DNA of 7,317 nt from JBGTCY01 sp041748615 (GTDB lineage: Bacteria; Bacteroidota; Bacteroidia; Chitinophagales; CAIOSU01): the NCBI GenBank assembly GCA_041748615.1, contig JBGTCY010000180.1, forward strand, positions 1-7,317, in the 5' to 3' direction. Positions 1 to 5,933 of this stretch are shown piece after piece (the first letter of the stretch is position 1; each line of letters opens with the position of its first letter). Both the position numbers and the translations under genes were made by a program. Below the pieces are notes generated by a model. The model worked only from the letters and a program-made list of their open reading frames with translations. It did not search any database and was not told the DNA's origin.

Positions 1-479
1 TACAACATATTAGCGGCTAATTCATCATCGCTTTCTTTCATGATTGAAAGCACTTCTTCCGCGTATTCAGGAAAGTTTTTGAGCACATACGCATCACGTT
101 TTCCCGGCATAGTATTTTGCGCAGTCAGTTCGATGATAGCAAGAATACCCTCCATTTGTAATTTACTGAATTTTTTCCTTTGCATATCCAGCGCTCGTTC
201 AGCGATGCTCTCAATGTGTTTTTCTACAACCGGTTTATATTTCAATAAAGCATTTTTATGCTCCATTTCCTGGTTTTCAAGCTTCAGCTTTGTCCATTTT
301 TTAACATCTTCAATATCAAAAATATCTTTCCAATCTTTCATAAAGCCTGTGTGTGCTTTTAAATCTTTTATCTGCATTGCATGCCACCTGGTGATAATGC
401 TATACACGGCAGTTATAACAAAAAGTAATACGTATGAAAGTTCCATAAGGTTGGTTTTTACTGTTGGAATATCAAACAT
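1..479 (-). CDS. Unrecognised membrane-anchored helical protein, N-terminal part (runs off left edge)
   Basis: On the minus strand a frame stays open from position 479 to the window edge, giving 159 complete codons with no stop. The translation has a balanced, charge-rich composition, whereas the plus-strand frame over the same bases is a Ser/Cys/Ile-rich shadow. A short N-terminus is followed by one hydrophobic segment at about residues 14-30 (LSYVLLFVITAVYSIIT), then Arg31-Trp32-His33 and a long hydrophilic, Lys/Glu-rich region predicted to be mostly helical. The basic residues after the membrane segment suggest that the bulk is cytoplasmic. The start is uncertain: ATG at 479 is the first in-frame ATG after a stop, and a second ATG at 446 lies right before the hydrophobic segment. 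No Shine-Dalgarno sequence is evident at either. I do not recognise the family and the C-terminus is missing. Confidence 0.7.
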   Translation of the reverse strand, partial: MFDIPTVKTNLMELSYVLLFVITAVYSIITRWHAMQIKDLKAHTGFMKDWKDIFDIEDVKKWTKLKLENQEMEHKNALLKYKPVVEKHIESIAERALDMQRKKFSKLQMEGILAIIELTAQNTMPGKRDAYVLKNFPEYAEEVLSIMKESDDELAANML

Positions 480-499
480 ACGAAAACTTTTAAATAAAG

Positions 500-562
500 C
501 CAGCGGCAGGGTCCATAATGTTGTTATTACTGTTGGAAGTATAATTCATTGCCTGCCGCTGG
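500..562. repeat. 11-bp perfect inverted repeat with 41-bp spacer
   Basis: CCAGCGGCAGG at 500-510 is exactly complementary to CCTGCCGCTGG at 552-562. The arms are GC-rich in an otherwise AT-rich divergent spacer between the minus-strand gene starting at 446/479 and the plus-strand gene starting at 618. The right arm is followed by TCATTTTTT, so a long-loop hairpin on the plus strand is possible, but a 41-nt loop is unusual for an intrinsic terminator. It could be an operator for one or both flanking genes or a degenerate mobile repeat; the sequence alone does not decide. Confidence 0.5.
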
Positions 563-617
563 TCATTTTTTACCCAATCATCAAATCATCACATCAACAA
601 ATTAACTAATCATCACC

Positions 618-1655
618 ATGAGTACACTCACCCAATCAAACGCCTTCCTTCGCGCTTCATCGAAAGTGAAGAAGCGCTACCACAAACTCGCCATGCGCGG
701 CATTCAAAGGGTGCTCAACGAGTTTGGTGTGAAACGAGCGCCTGACCCGGTTGATTTGCTGATGATGAAAAATCATAAAACCGGTGCCGCCATGTACAAG
801 GTTGACGGAAGCGACAGGCGCATTGACGTACCTGCCAGCTATTGCCTCGATGAAGGCGATGACAATTACACGCATCTCTACAATGCTACCGTTGAGTTGG
901 TCGGTGAAAACTTCACGCTCGATGATGGCGACAGGCTTCCCTTCGTGCGCAGGTTGCGGGTGAACGGTAAAATTTACAACGGTGTGGGAAAGCCGAAAAA
1001 AGACCCTGAGCCAATCCACAAATCCGGCATCATGGCGGTGTATATTGCTGTAGAAGCCATCCCGCACTTTGTAGGTCTGACGGAAGATTTCACCACATCA
1101 AAGGTTTTCGATGATTTGAAAAGCTTTTACGCTATCCGCGGACATGAATTGCACAGCCGCTTTCTCGATACCGGCTGGTGGGAAGTCGGTATTAATGAAC
1201 TAAACCCTGCATTAAATATTCAAGGAAAATGGGATGAGAAAAAAAATCAGTGGGTAGGGGAATACAGCCATTGGGGTAGTTTTATCAAATCAGTAATCAA
1301 CCCCATGCAAGCCGAACTCAACGGCATCAACCCGGCAACGAGCCAGCCCTACCTGAGCGAGCAAAACAACCAGGGCATCAAAGCCAACGAGCTACCGCAG
1401 GGCATGGTGCAAAAGCTGGCAAAGCCCACGGCTTTCATCTACGATTACATCAAAGCGCCCGGCAGCAAACGCATCATCGGCTTACGCTTCCAGTACCCGC
1501 TCAGCCCCGCCATCAACAAGCCCAAGTCCGCAGCCAGCCTCACGCAATCGCTAAAACTTTTCTGGTCCCGCTCAACCGAAAACGGTGCCGGTATGGTGAG
1601 TTTGCTACCGATTTTGGCGGAGATTGTGAGGTTCACTTTAAACATTAAACTTTAG
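618..1655 (+). CDS. Hypothetical protein of 345 residues, family not recognised
   Basis: This is a complete frame from ATG 618 to TAG 1655. Its composition is protein-like: basic N-terminus, mixed charged and aromatic core, no signal peptide and no clear membrane helix. It is therefore probably cytoplasmic. Landmarks are a basic helical N-terminus (about residues 12-35), the segment YHKLAMRGIQRVLNEFG, a Trp/Gly-rich stretch near residues 185-225 (DTGWWEVGI, GEYSHWGSFI), a Gln/Asn-rich region near 245-265 and a hydrophobic tail near 325-340. None of these identifies a known family to me. The gene is richer in GC than its surroundings except for an AT-rich patch around 1195-1260. The last codons (TLNIKL and stop) fall inside a 7-bp-period repeat, so the present C-terminus may be shaped by that repeat. 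There is no close partner gene: 150 bp separate it from aguB, which has its own promoter element. Function unknown. Confidence 0.7.
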   Translation: MSTLTQSNAFLRASSKVKKRYHKLAMRGIQRVLNEFGVKRAPDPVDLLMMKNHKTGAAMYKVDGSDRRIDVPASYCLDEGDDNYTHLYNATVELVGENFTLDDGDRLPFVRRLRVNGKIYNGVGKPKKDPEPIHKSGIMAVYIAVEAIPHFVGLTEDFTTSKVFDDLKSFYAIRGHELHSRFLDTGWWEVGINELNPALNIQGKWDEKKNQWVGEYSHWGSFIKSVINPMQAELNGINPATSQPYLSEQNNQGIKANELPQGMVQKLAKPTAFIYDYIKAPGSKRIIGLRFQYPLSPAINKPKSAASLTQSLKLFWSRSTENGAGMVSLLPILAEIVRFTLNIKL

Positions 1656-1664
1656 ACCTTAAAC
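1637..1664 (+). repeat. Four-copy heptamer repeat (TTAAAC/TTAGAC) across the end of the orphan gene
   Basis: TTAAAC occurs at 1638, 1645 and 1659, and its variant TTAGAC at 1652, so four related words sit at exact 7-bp spacing. The array overlaps the stop codon of the 345-aa gene (TAG at 1653-1655) and continues 9 bp beyond it. The same phasing and a similar word (TTAGA) recur at 5889-5933 and, inverted, at 6040-6113. Confidence 0.65.
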
Positions 1665-1779
1665 TCCTTTCCATGCCCGGAGGTAAGATACCACAATCGC
1701 GCAACGCTACCAATCAAAGCAAGGCATAGATGTACAGAGCAAGCGCCAATTCAGCAGCCCAGTTTAATACATCATCTAT

Positions 1780-1787
1780 TATCTTTG
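1780..1787 (+). promoter_or_regulatory. Bacteroidota -7 promoter element for aguBA
   Basis: TATCTTTG at 1780-1787 fits the Bacteroidota primary-sigma -7 consensus TAnnTTTG exactly and lies 18 bp before the aguB ATG. This implies a leader of roughly 10-15 nt, short but plausible for this phylum. I see no good TTG -33 element at the expected distance, so the call rests on the -7 match and its position. Confidence 0.6.
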
Positions 1788-1805
1788 CCCCTCTTATAAA
1801 ATCTC

Positions 1806-2675
1806 ATGAAAAAAATCATCAAAGTCGGAATTGTGCAGACCAGTTGTTCGGCTGATGTGGAGCTGAATTTCCAGAAAACGGAAAGCCGCATCCGCGAGGC
1901 AGCCAATAAAGGCGCTGAAGTGGTTTGCCTGCAGGAATTGTTCAGCTCGCTTTATTTCTGCGACAAGGAAGATTACGAAAATTTTAAATTGGCAGAGGCG
2001 ATTCCGGGTGCGAGTACCGAGCGGTTAGGAAAAACCGCGAAGCAAAGTAATGTCGCGGTGATTGCTTCTTTGTTTGAAAAACGCACCGAAGGCATTTATC
2101 ATAACACCACCGCTGTTATAGATAATGAAGGGAATTATCTCGGTAAGTACCGCAAAATGCACATCCCTGATGACCCGGGTTATTATGAGAAATTTTATTT
2201 TACTCCGGGCGATCTGGGTTACAAGGTTTTTCCGGCTGCCAACGCGAAAGCGGGCGTGTTGATTTGCTGGGACCAGTGGTATCCCGAAGCAGCGCGCATC
2301 ACGAGTTTGATGGGGGCTGAGATTCTGTTTTATCCCACTGCTATCGGCTGGGCAAAATCGCAGGATGAAGCCACCAACAAACAACAATATCACGCGTGGC
2401 AAACGATGATGAAAGCACATGCCGTAGCGAATGGAGTTTATGTAGTGGCGGTGAACAGAACGGGCGTGGAAGGTGAAATGCTGTTTTGGGGCGGTTCGTT
2501 TGTAGCAGACCCGTTCGGCAATGTCATCTACCAGGCGGCACATGACAAAGAAACCACCGCAGTGGTTGAATTAGATATGTCGAAGATGGATTTTTACCGC
2601 ACGCATTGGCCCTTTCTGCGCGACAGGCGCATTGATTCTTATGAGCCGATTGTAAAACGATTTATAGATGAGTGA
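1806..2675 (+). CDS. aguB: N-carbamoylputrescine amidase
   Basis: The product is a 289-residue carbon-nitrogen hydrolase of the nitrilase superfamily. It should hydrolyse N-carbamoylputrescine to putrescine, CO2 and ammonia, the last step of the agmatine deiminase route, in the cytoplasm. The catalytic Glu-Lys-Cys triad is visible: Glu44 in CLQELF, Lys117 in KYRKMHIPDDPGY and Cys154 in VLICWDQWYPEAAR. The CWDQWYPE context, the YEKFYFTPGD segment (about 127-136) and the C-terminal FYRTHWPFLRDRRIDSY motif (263-279) are typical of the plant/bacterial N-carbamoylputrescine amidases rather than of nitrilases or beta-ureidopropionases. Length matches the family. The start at ATG 1806 places MKKIIKVGIVQ at the usual beginning of the domain and follows a -7 promoter element. 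It is the first gene of an operon with aguA, overlapping it by 8 nt, which strengthens the assignment. Confidence 0.95.
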   Translation: MKKIIKVGIVQTSCSADVELNFQKTESRIREAANKGAEVVCLQELFSSLYFCDKEDYENFKLAEAIPGASTERLGKTAKQSNVAVIASLFEKRTEGIYHNTTAVIDNEGNYLGKYRKMHIPDDPGYYEKFYFTPGDLGYKVFPAANAKAGVLICWDQWYPEAARITSLMGAEILFYPTAIGWAKSQDEATNKQQYHAWQTMMKAHAVANGVYVVAVNRTGVEGEMLFWGGSFVADPFGNVIYQAAHDKETTAVVELDMSKMDFYRTHWPFLRDRRIDSYEPIVKRFIDE

Positions 2676-3720
2676 AAAGAAAACCCCGAAAGAGCGCGGC
2701 TTTTTTTTTCCGGCAGAATGGCATCCACATCGTGCCACCTGGCTGAGCTGGCCCCACACAGAAGCATCCTGGCCCGGAAAGATGGATTCCATCTTTCCGG
2801 TGTATGCGCAGTTTATCAAACTGTTGGCGGAGGGCGAGCGCGTGTGCATCAATATCAATGACACTAAAATGCAGTTGTTTGCCGAACAGCAATTGCAAAA
2901 AGTATCCGCCAATTTCAACCAGATTGATTTCTTTTTGCACCCCACGGATGATGCGTGGTGCCGCGACCACGGTCCGGCTTTTTTAATTCATCAACAAGAA
3001 AATAAAAAGCTGCTTGTTGACTGGGATTATAACGCCTGGGGTGGTAAATATCCTCCGCATGACAAGGATGATATAGTGCCGACACTCATCGCCAACTCGA
3101 TGGGGCTGGAAGTGGTGCATCCTAAAATCATCATGGAAGGCGGCTCTGTTGATTTTAATGGCGCGGGAACATTACTGACAACCACCGCCTGTTTGCTTAA
3201 TCCGAACCGAAACCCGCAACTCAAACAACCACAGATTGAACAATCTTTGCAGGACTATTATGGTGTTGAACAAATTCTATGGCTGGAAGACGGCATCACG
3301 GGCGATGACACTGACGGACATATTGATGACATCACGCGATTTGTGAATGAAGATACGGTGGTGACAGTGATTGAGCAAAACCGAAAAGACGAAAACTACG
3401 AACCGCTGAAAAAGAACAAAGCGCTGCTTTCAAAAATGCGTTTGTTGAACGGCAAGCAATTAAATATCATTGAGCTACCGATGCCGGAATCTGTAATTTT
3501 CGAGGAGCAACGTCTGCCTGCTTCTTACGCCAACTTTTACATCAGCAACAAATACGTGGTGGTGCCCACTTACCGTGATGAAAAACATGACACGCAAGCG
3601 ATTGATGTCTTGCAATCCTGTTTCCCCGAACACAAAGTCATCGGGTTGGATTCCACGGATTTAATCTGGGGATTGGGGAGTTTTCACTGCTTAAGCCAAC
3701 AAGAGCCGGACTATTGCTAA
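2668..3720 (+). CDS. aguA: Agmatine deiminase (agmatine iminohydrolase)
   Basis: The product is a 350-residue member of the PAD-type guanidine-modifying enzymes that converts agmatine to N-carbamoylputrescine and ammonia, supplying the substrate of AguB encoded just upstream. Family signatures appear in order: FFPAEWHPHRATWLSWP (13-29), DDAWCRDHGP (94-103) with the substrate-binding Asp/Trp/Arg-Asp cluster, the IMEGGSVDFNG loop (155-165), the TDGHID motif (215-220) with catalytic His218, and SFHCLSQQEP (338-347) with the nucleophile Cys341. All core catalytic residues are therefore intact. The ATG lies inside the aguB end (ATGAGTGA), so translation is probably coupled. The protein ends three residues after the final QQEP motif, so the C-terminus is short but complete. 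No arginine decarboxylase is nearby, so agmatine must come from a gene elsewhere or from outside the cell. Confidence 0.95.
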   Translation: MSEKKTPKERGFFFPAEWHPHRATWLSWPHTEASWPGKMDSIFPVYAQFIKLLAEGERVCININDTKMQLFAEQQLQKVSANFNQIDFFLHPTDDAWCRDHGPAFLIHQQENKKLLVDWDYNAWGGKYPPHDKDDIVPTLIANSMGLEVVHPKIIMEGGSVDFNGAGTLLTTTACLLNPNRNPQLKQPQIEQSLQDYYGVEQILWLEDGITGDDTDGHIDDITRFVNEDTVVTVIEQNRKDENYEPLKKNKALLSKMRLLNGKQLNIIELPMPESVIFEEQRLPASYANFYISNKYVVVPTYRDEKHDTQAIDVLQSCFPEHKVIGLDSTDLIWGLGSFHCLSQQEPDYC

Positions 3721-3740
3721 TCGAGGTGTAGGTCAATATG

Positions 3741-3822
3741 GTGAGCGTGGGTCAGCCTGAGCAGAGTCGAAGGTGAGCGATTGCTAACCCGCATGGTTTC
3801 ACGATTCTCGGGACACACCATG
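3741..3822. repeat. REP-like intergenic element downstream of aguA
   Basis: The spacer after aguA is richer in GC than the other spacers and non-coding in appearance. GTCAGCCTGAGCAGAGTCGA begins at 3751 and resembles the GTCAGnCTGAGCGGAGTCGAAG-type motif I know as an abundant dispersed intergenic sequence in many Bacteroidota; that recognition is from memory. It is bracketed by an exact 7-bp direct repeat GTGAGCG at 3741-3747 and 3773-3779. A second part has the 6-bp inverted ends CATGGT (3792-3797) and ACCATG (3817-3822). There is no T-tract, so this is not a classical terminator for aguBA, though it may stabilise or end the transcript. Confidence 0.45.
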
Positions 3823-3880
3823 ACAATGCAAGTGCAATTGGACATCATATTTTTGGGTAAAGCACATATAGCTATGGAAA

Positions 3881-3912
3881 AAAATAGCCCACCGTTTATC
3901 CGGTGGGCTATT
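3881..3912 (-). terminator. Intrinsic terminator of the Cys-rich lipoprotein gene
   Basis: AATAGCCCACCG (3883-3894) and CGGTGGGCTATT (3901-3912) form a perfect 12-bp stem with a 6-nt loop. Read on the minus strand the stem ends in a run of Ts (complement of the A-run at about 3878-3884), and it lies 58 bp past the stop codon of the minus-strand gene ending at 3970. On the plus strand the stem is followed by ATGAAAAAATC, so it does not look like a terminator for aguBA. Confidence 0.85.
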
Positions 3913-3969
3913 ATGAAAAAATCAAGACTGAGGGGCTTTAGCCCACATTAATCGGTCAATCGTGAAAAA

Positions 3970-4485
3970 TTATAACTGATGGAAAGCATCATTATGTAAA
4001 TATTCGCTTCCGCAAGTCGGGCAATTTCCGGGGTCTGAGCTGCCGCTGCCTTTGCAATAATTCGGGCATGTATAATGGGCAATATATTCCGGTCCCTTTT
4101 TCTTCAGCTCTTCAACGTCAACACTTGGTTTTTCGGGTGCATCAGGAGAAGTGATTTGAACATCAGGCTGTTGCTGGTTTTCCTGTGCATGGAAACCGTC
4201 ATTATGAATATATTCCTTTCCGCAAACCGGACAATTACCGGCATTGTCACTGCCGCTGCCAACACAATAATCCGGGCATACATAATGAGCCGTTTTTTCT
4301 GGACTGCCACCACCGGCTTGATCTCCGGTGTTTCCAGAAGGAGTCGTTGGAGTCGTGGTAGTAGTAGTTGTGGTTGTAGTTGATGTGCTTGATTTAGTAT
4401 CTCCTTCATCTGAACAGGAAATAAAAAGACTGAGAGTGGAAAAAATCATCAGTACGGAGAAAATGCGTGCATAAGAATGGTTCAT
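3970..4485 (-). CDS. Lipoprotein with two four-Cys heavy-metal-binding-like domains
   Basis: I prefer the ATG at 4485 (171 aa) over the ATG at 4515, because it gives a compact signal peptide (MNHSYARIF followed by a hydrophobic core) ending in a plausible lipobox, FISC, with Cys24 as the lipidated residue. A flexible linker follows with ten consecutive Thr (36-45) and a Pro/Gly-rich stretch. Two copies of a 33-residue module lie at 67-99 and 137-169, exactly 70 residues apart. Each reads HYxCPxYCxGSGS, then GNCPxCGxEY, then HNDxFH, with cysteines at 70, 74, 85, 88 and 140, 144, 155, 158 (CX3C-X10-CX2C). The YxCP and GxCPxCG signatures recall the HMBD domain (YTCPMHP...GKCPKCGM) of copper and heavy-metal exporters, but here the HMBD His is replaced by a fourth Cys and the Met after CG is lost, so zinc-ribbon-like binding is likely. 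It should sit anchored in the envelope. A strong terminator follows, and it diverges from another Cys-rich exported protein. Metal binding is inferred. Confidence 0.8.
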   Translation of the reverse strand: MNHSYARIFSVLMIFSTLSLFISCSDEGDTKSSTSTTTTTTTTTTPTTPSGNTGDQAGGGSPEKTAHYVCPDYCVGSGSDNAGNCPVCGKEYIHNDGFHAQENQQQPDVQITSPDAPEKPSVDVEELKKKGPEYIAHYTCPNYCKGSGSSDPGNCPTCGSEYLHNDAFHQL

Positions 4486-4613
4486 TGTGATAAGTTTTGT
4501 TAAAAATAATGGCACAATTTAGGAATTTTCGTTGAAGGATTCATCGGATTAACATATTTTGGCAATAATTCTTATTGATATTTATCACCCAAATTGATTA
4601 CATTGAAATCACT

Positions 4614-4640
4614 TTGATGATCATTTTCGGCATAACTTTG
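4614..4640 (+). promoter_or_regulatory. Candidate Bacteroidota promoter for the Cys-rich secreted protein
   Basis: TAACTTTG at 4633-4640 matches the -7 consensus TAnnTTTG, with a TTG at 4614-4616 and 16 bp between them, slightly shorter than the usual spacing. The element lies 40 bp upstream of the ATG at 4681. The surrounding 195-bp divergent region is AT-rich and could hold control sites shared with the minus-strand lipoprotein gene; I found no convincing -7 element for that gene. Confidence 0.5.
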
Positions 4641-4680
4641 GATAAGGTCACAACATTGTAAATCTAAAAATCACTATCAC

Positions 4681-5049
4681 ATGAAAAATTTATTCTCATT
4701 ATTTGTATTAACATTTTTATTGGCAGGGTTCCAAATGCAGGCGCAAACCGCTACCGAACAGGAGAATGCCGGTGAAACGAAAACGACAGTTACGAAAACC
4801 TGCGGTGGCAGCGCCATGAAAGTCGGATGTTGCGCATCCAAGATGGGCGCTCAGGGAAAAGCCGATGAAACCGCGACTGCTAAATCCGATAAACGTGGAA
4901 AAAAAGCATCAGAGAAAAAGGGCAAACATGCAAGTGCATCGTGTTGTGCCGGGAAAGTTGCGGCATCATGTCCTAAAATGAGCGGAGAAATGAGCGGCAA
5001 AGCCTGCAAGCCCGGATGTGAAATGGCTTGTTGCGCGAAGAAAGAATAA
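4681..5049 (+). CDS. Small secreted Cys- and Lys-rich protein, possible metal binder
   Basis: The 122-residue product starts with a clear Sec signal peptide (MKNLFSLFVLTFLLAGFQMQ, cleavage probably after AQ at 21-22). The mature part of about 100 residues is low in hydrophobic residues and rich in Lys, Ala and Gly. It carries ten Cys at 41, 50, 51, 88, 89, 97, 109, 113, 117 and 118, several as CC pairs (GCCASK, SCCAGK, ACCAKK) or next to Met (CPKMSGEMSG, CEMACC), plus His83. The spacing is irregular and does not match a family I can name. The composition is what metallothionein-like or copper-scavenging exported proteins show, but paired cysteines could also form disulfides in the periplasm. 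A candidate promoter precedes it and a terminator follows, so it is probably monocistronic. It diverges from a lipoprotein with eight further domain cysteines, which makes a shared metal-related role plausible but unproven. Confidence 0.75.
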   Translation: MKNLFSLFVLTFLLAGFQMQAQTATEQENAGETKTTVTKTCGGSAMKVGCCASKMGAQGKADETATAKSDKRGKKASEKKGKHASASCCAGKVAASCPKMSGEMSGKACKPGCEMACCAKKE

Positions 5050-5084
5050 AGCTGCAATAGCTTTTTGTTGCGGTTAAAATAATG

Positions 5085-5121
5085 ATGCCGGGTTTCTTTG
5101 CGGAACCCCGGCATTTTTTTT
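5085..5121 (+). terminator. Intrinsic terminator between the Cys-rich gene and convergent pdxJ
   Basis: ATGCCGGGTTTC (5085-5096) pairs with GGAACCCCGGCAT in 5103-5114 to give a stem of 12 positions with a single T-C mismatch and a 6-nt loop TTTGCG. Eight Ts follow on the plus strand (5114-5121). It starts 36 bp after the stop at 5049. The T-tract overlaps the pdxJ stop codon (5120-5122). On the minus strand the stem is followed by the moderately U-rich CATTATTTTAA, so it may serve both convergent genes. Confidence 0.85.
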
Positions 5122-5866
5122 ACGCAGTGAATTGCAGTGGATTGATTTTGCCGAGTTCAATTTTACGCAGGTACATCCCGATAGTATTTTCTAATCCGAG
5201 ATATAAAGCATCGCAAACCAGCGCATGACCGATGGAGACTTCTTTGATTTGCGGAATATTCTGAATTAAAAATTGAAGATTATCTAAGTTGAGGTCATGA
5301 CCCGCATTGACATCAATGCCTAATTTTTCACAATATTTTGATGCTTTTACATATTTCAACACCGCCTTGTTGGAGTCAGAGTAAAATGTTTTGGCGTAAG
5401 TTCCGGTGTAAAATTCCACCCTGTCGGTTTCCACTTCTGCCGCGCCTTCTATGAATTGTTCAATCGGGTCAAGAAACAAAGAAACACGAATCTCAAACTG
5501 TTTAAAATCAGCGATGACTTGTTTTAAAAAATGTTCATGTTTGAGAGTATCCCACCCTTCGCTTGAAGTAAGCGCGCCCGGAGGGTCAGGCACTAAAGTC
5601 ACTTGATGCGGACGAACCTGTTTTATCAGTTTTACAAAATTTTCGGAAGGATAACCTTCAATATTAAATTCTCCTTTCACAATGTCTTTTAATTTCAACA
5701 CATCGTCAAACCGGATATGTCTTTCATCCGGTCGCGGATGCACTGTAATGCCGTGCGCGCCAAAACTTTCACAGTCTTTTGCAACCTGAATTAAATCGGG
5801 CAAAACTCCTCCCCTTGCATTTCGCAGCAATGCGATTTTATTGATATTTACACTCAGTTTTGTCAT
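5120..5866 (-). CDS. pdxJ: Pyridoxine 5'-phosphate synthase
   Basis: The product is a 248-residue TIM-barrel enzyme that condenses 1-deoxy-D-xylulose 5-phosphate with 3-amino-2-oxopropyl phosphate to make pyridoxine 5'-phosphate in the DXP-dependent vitamin B6 pathway. Family motifs are unmistakable and in order: LSVNINKIALLRNARGG (4-20), GITVHPRPDERHI (39-51) with His43, Arg45 and His50, FNIEG (67-71) with Glu70, VTLVPD (89-94), DRVEFYTG (148-155) with Glu151, NAGHDLN (187-193) with His190, and the phosphate-binding SIGHAL (211-216). Length is within a few residues of known PdxJ proteins, and the start at 5866 puts LSVNINK right at the N-terminus as usual. It stands alone: the gene on its 3' side is convergent, and 253 bp of repeat-rich DNA separate it from the upstream gene on the same strand. 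I saw no -7 promoter element in that spacer. Confidence 0.97.
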   Translation of the reverse strand: MTKLSVNINKIALLRNARGGVLPDLIQVAKDCESFGAHGITVHPRPDERHIRFDDVLKLKDIVKGEFNIEGYPSENFVKLIKQVRPHQVTLVPDPPGALTSSEGWDTLKHEHFLKQVIADFKQFEIRVSLFLDPIEQFIEGAAEVETDRVEFYTGTYAKTFYSDSNKAVLKYVKASKYCEKLGIDVNAGHDLNLDNLQFLIQNIPQIKEVSIGHALVCDALYLGLENTIGMYLRKIELGKINPLQFTA

Positions 5867-5888
5867 TCAACTCTTGTGCTGTCAGGTG

Positions 5889-5933
5889 TTAGATTTTTAG
5901 ATGTTAGACATTAGATGATTAGACATTAGACAT
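5889..5933. repeat. Heptamer-phased TTAGA repeat upstream of pdxJ
   Basis: TTAGA recurs six times, at 5889, 5897, 5904, 5911, 5919 and 5926, spaced by 7 or 8 bp. Within it TTAGACATTAGA is repeated exactly at 5904-5915 and 5919-5930. The array begins 23 bp before the pdxJ start, inside the region where its promoter or leader should lie. No coding potential is evident. Confidence 0.75.

Noticed and set aside
40..609. 189-codon plus-strand open frame
   Set aside because: Its translation is Ser/Cys/Ile/Phe-rich and low in charge, as expected for the antisense of a Lys/Glu-rich gene. The minus-strand frame in the same region is open to the edge and looks like a genuine protein.
1673..1729. 18-codon ORF (MPGGKIPQSRNATNQSKA) between the orphan gene and aguB
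   Set aside because: Short, no recognisable ribosome binding site and no family; it could arise by chance in a 150-bp spacer.
2025..2970. Several minus-strand open frames over aguB and aguA
   Set aside because: They are antisense to two well-identified enzymes with intact catalytic motifs and have no recognisable content.
4321..4400. Trinucleotide repeat as a phase-variable tract
   Set aside because: The ACN codons for the Thr run are mixed rather than one pure triplet, and unit changes would keep the frame, so only linker length would vary.
4486..4515. Upstream ATG extending the Cys-rich lipoprotein by ten residues
   Set aside because: The extension MPLFLTKLIT would lengthen the signal peptide and add no conserved feature. 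The inner ATG gives a compact lipoprotein signal.
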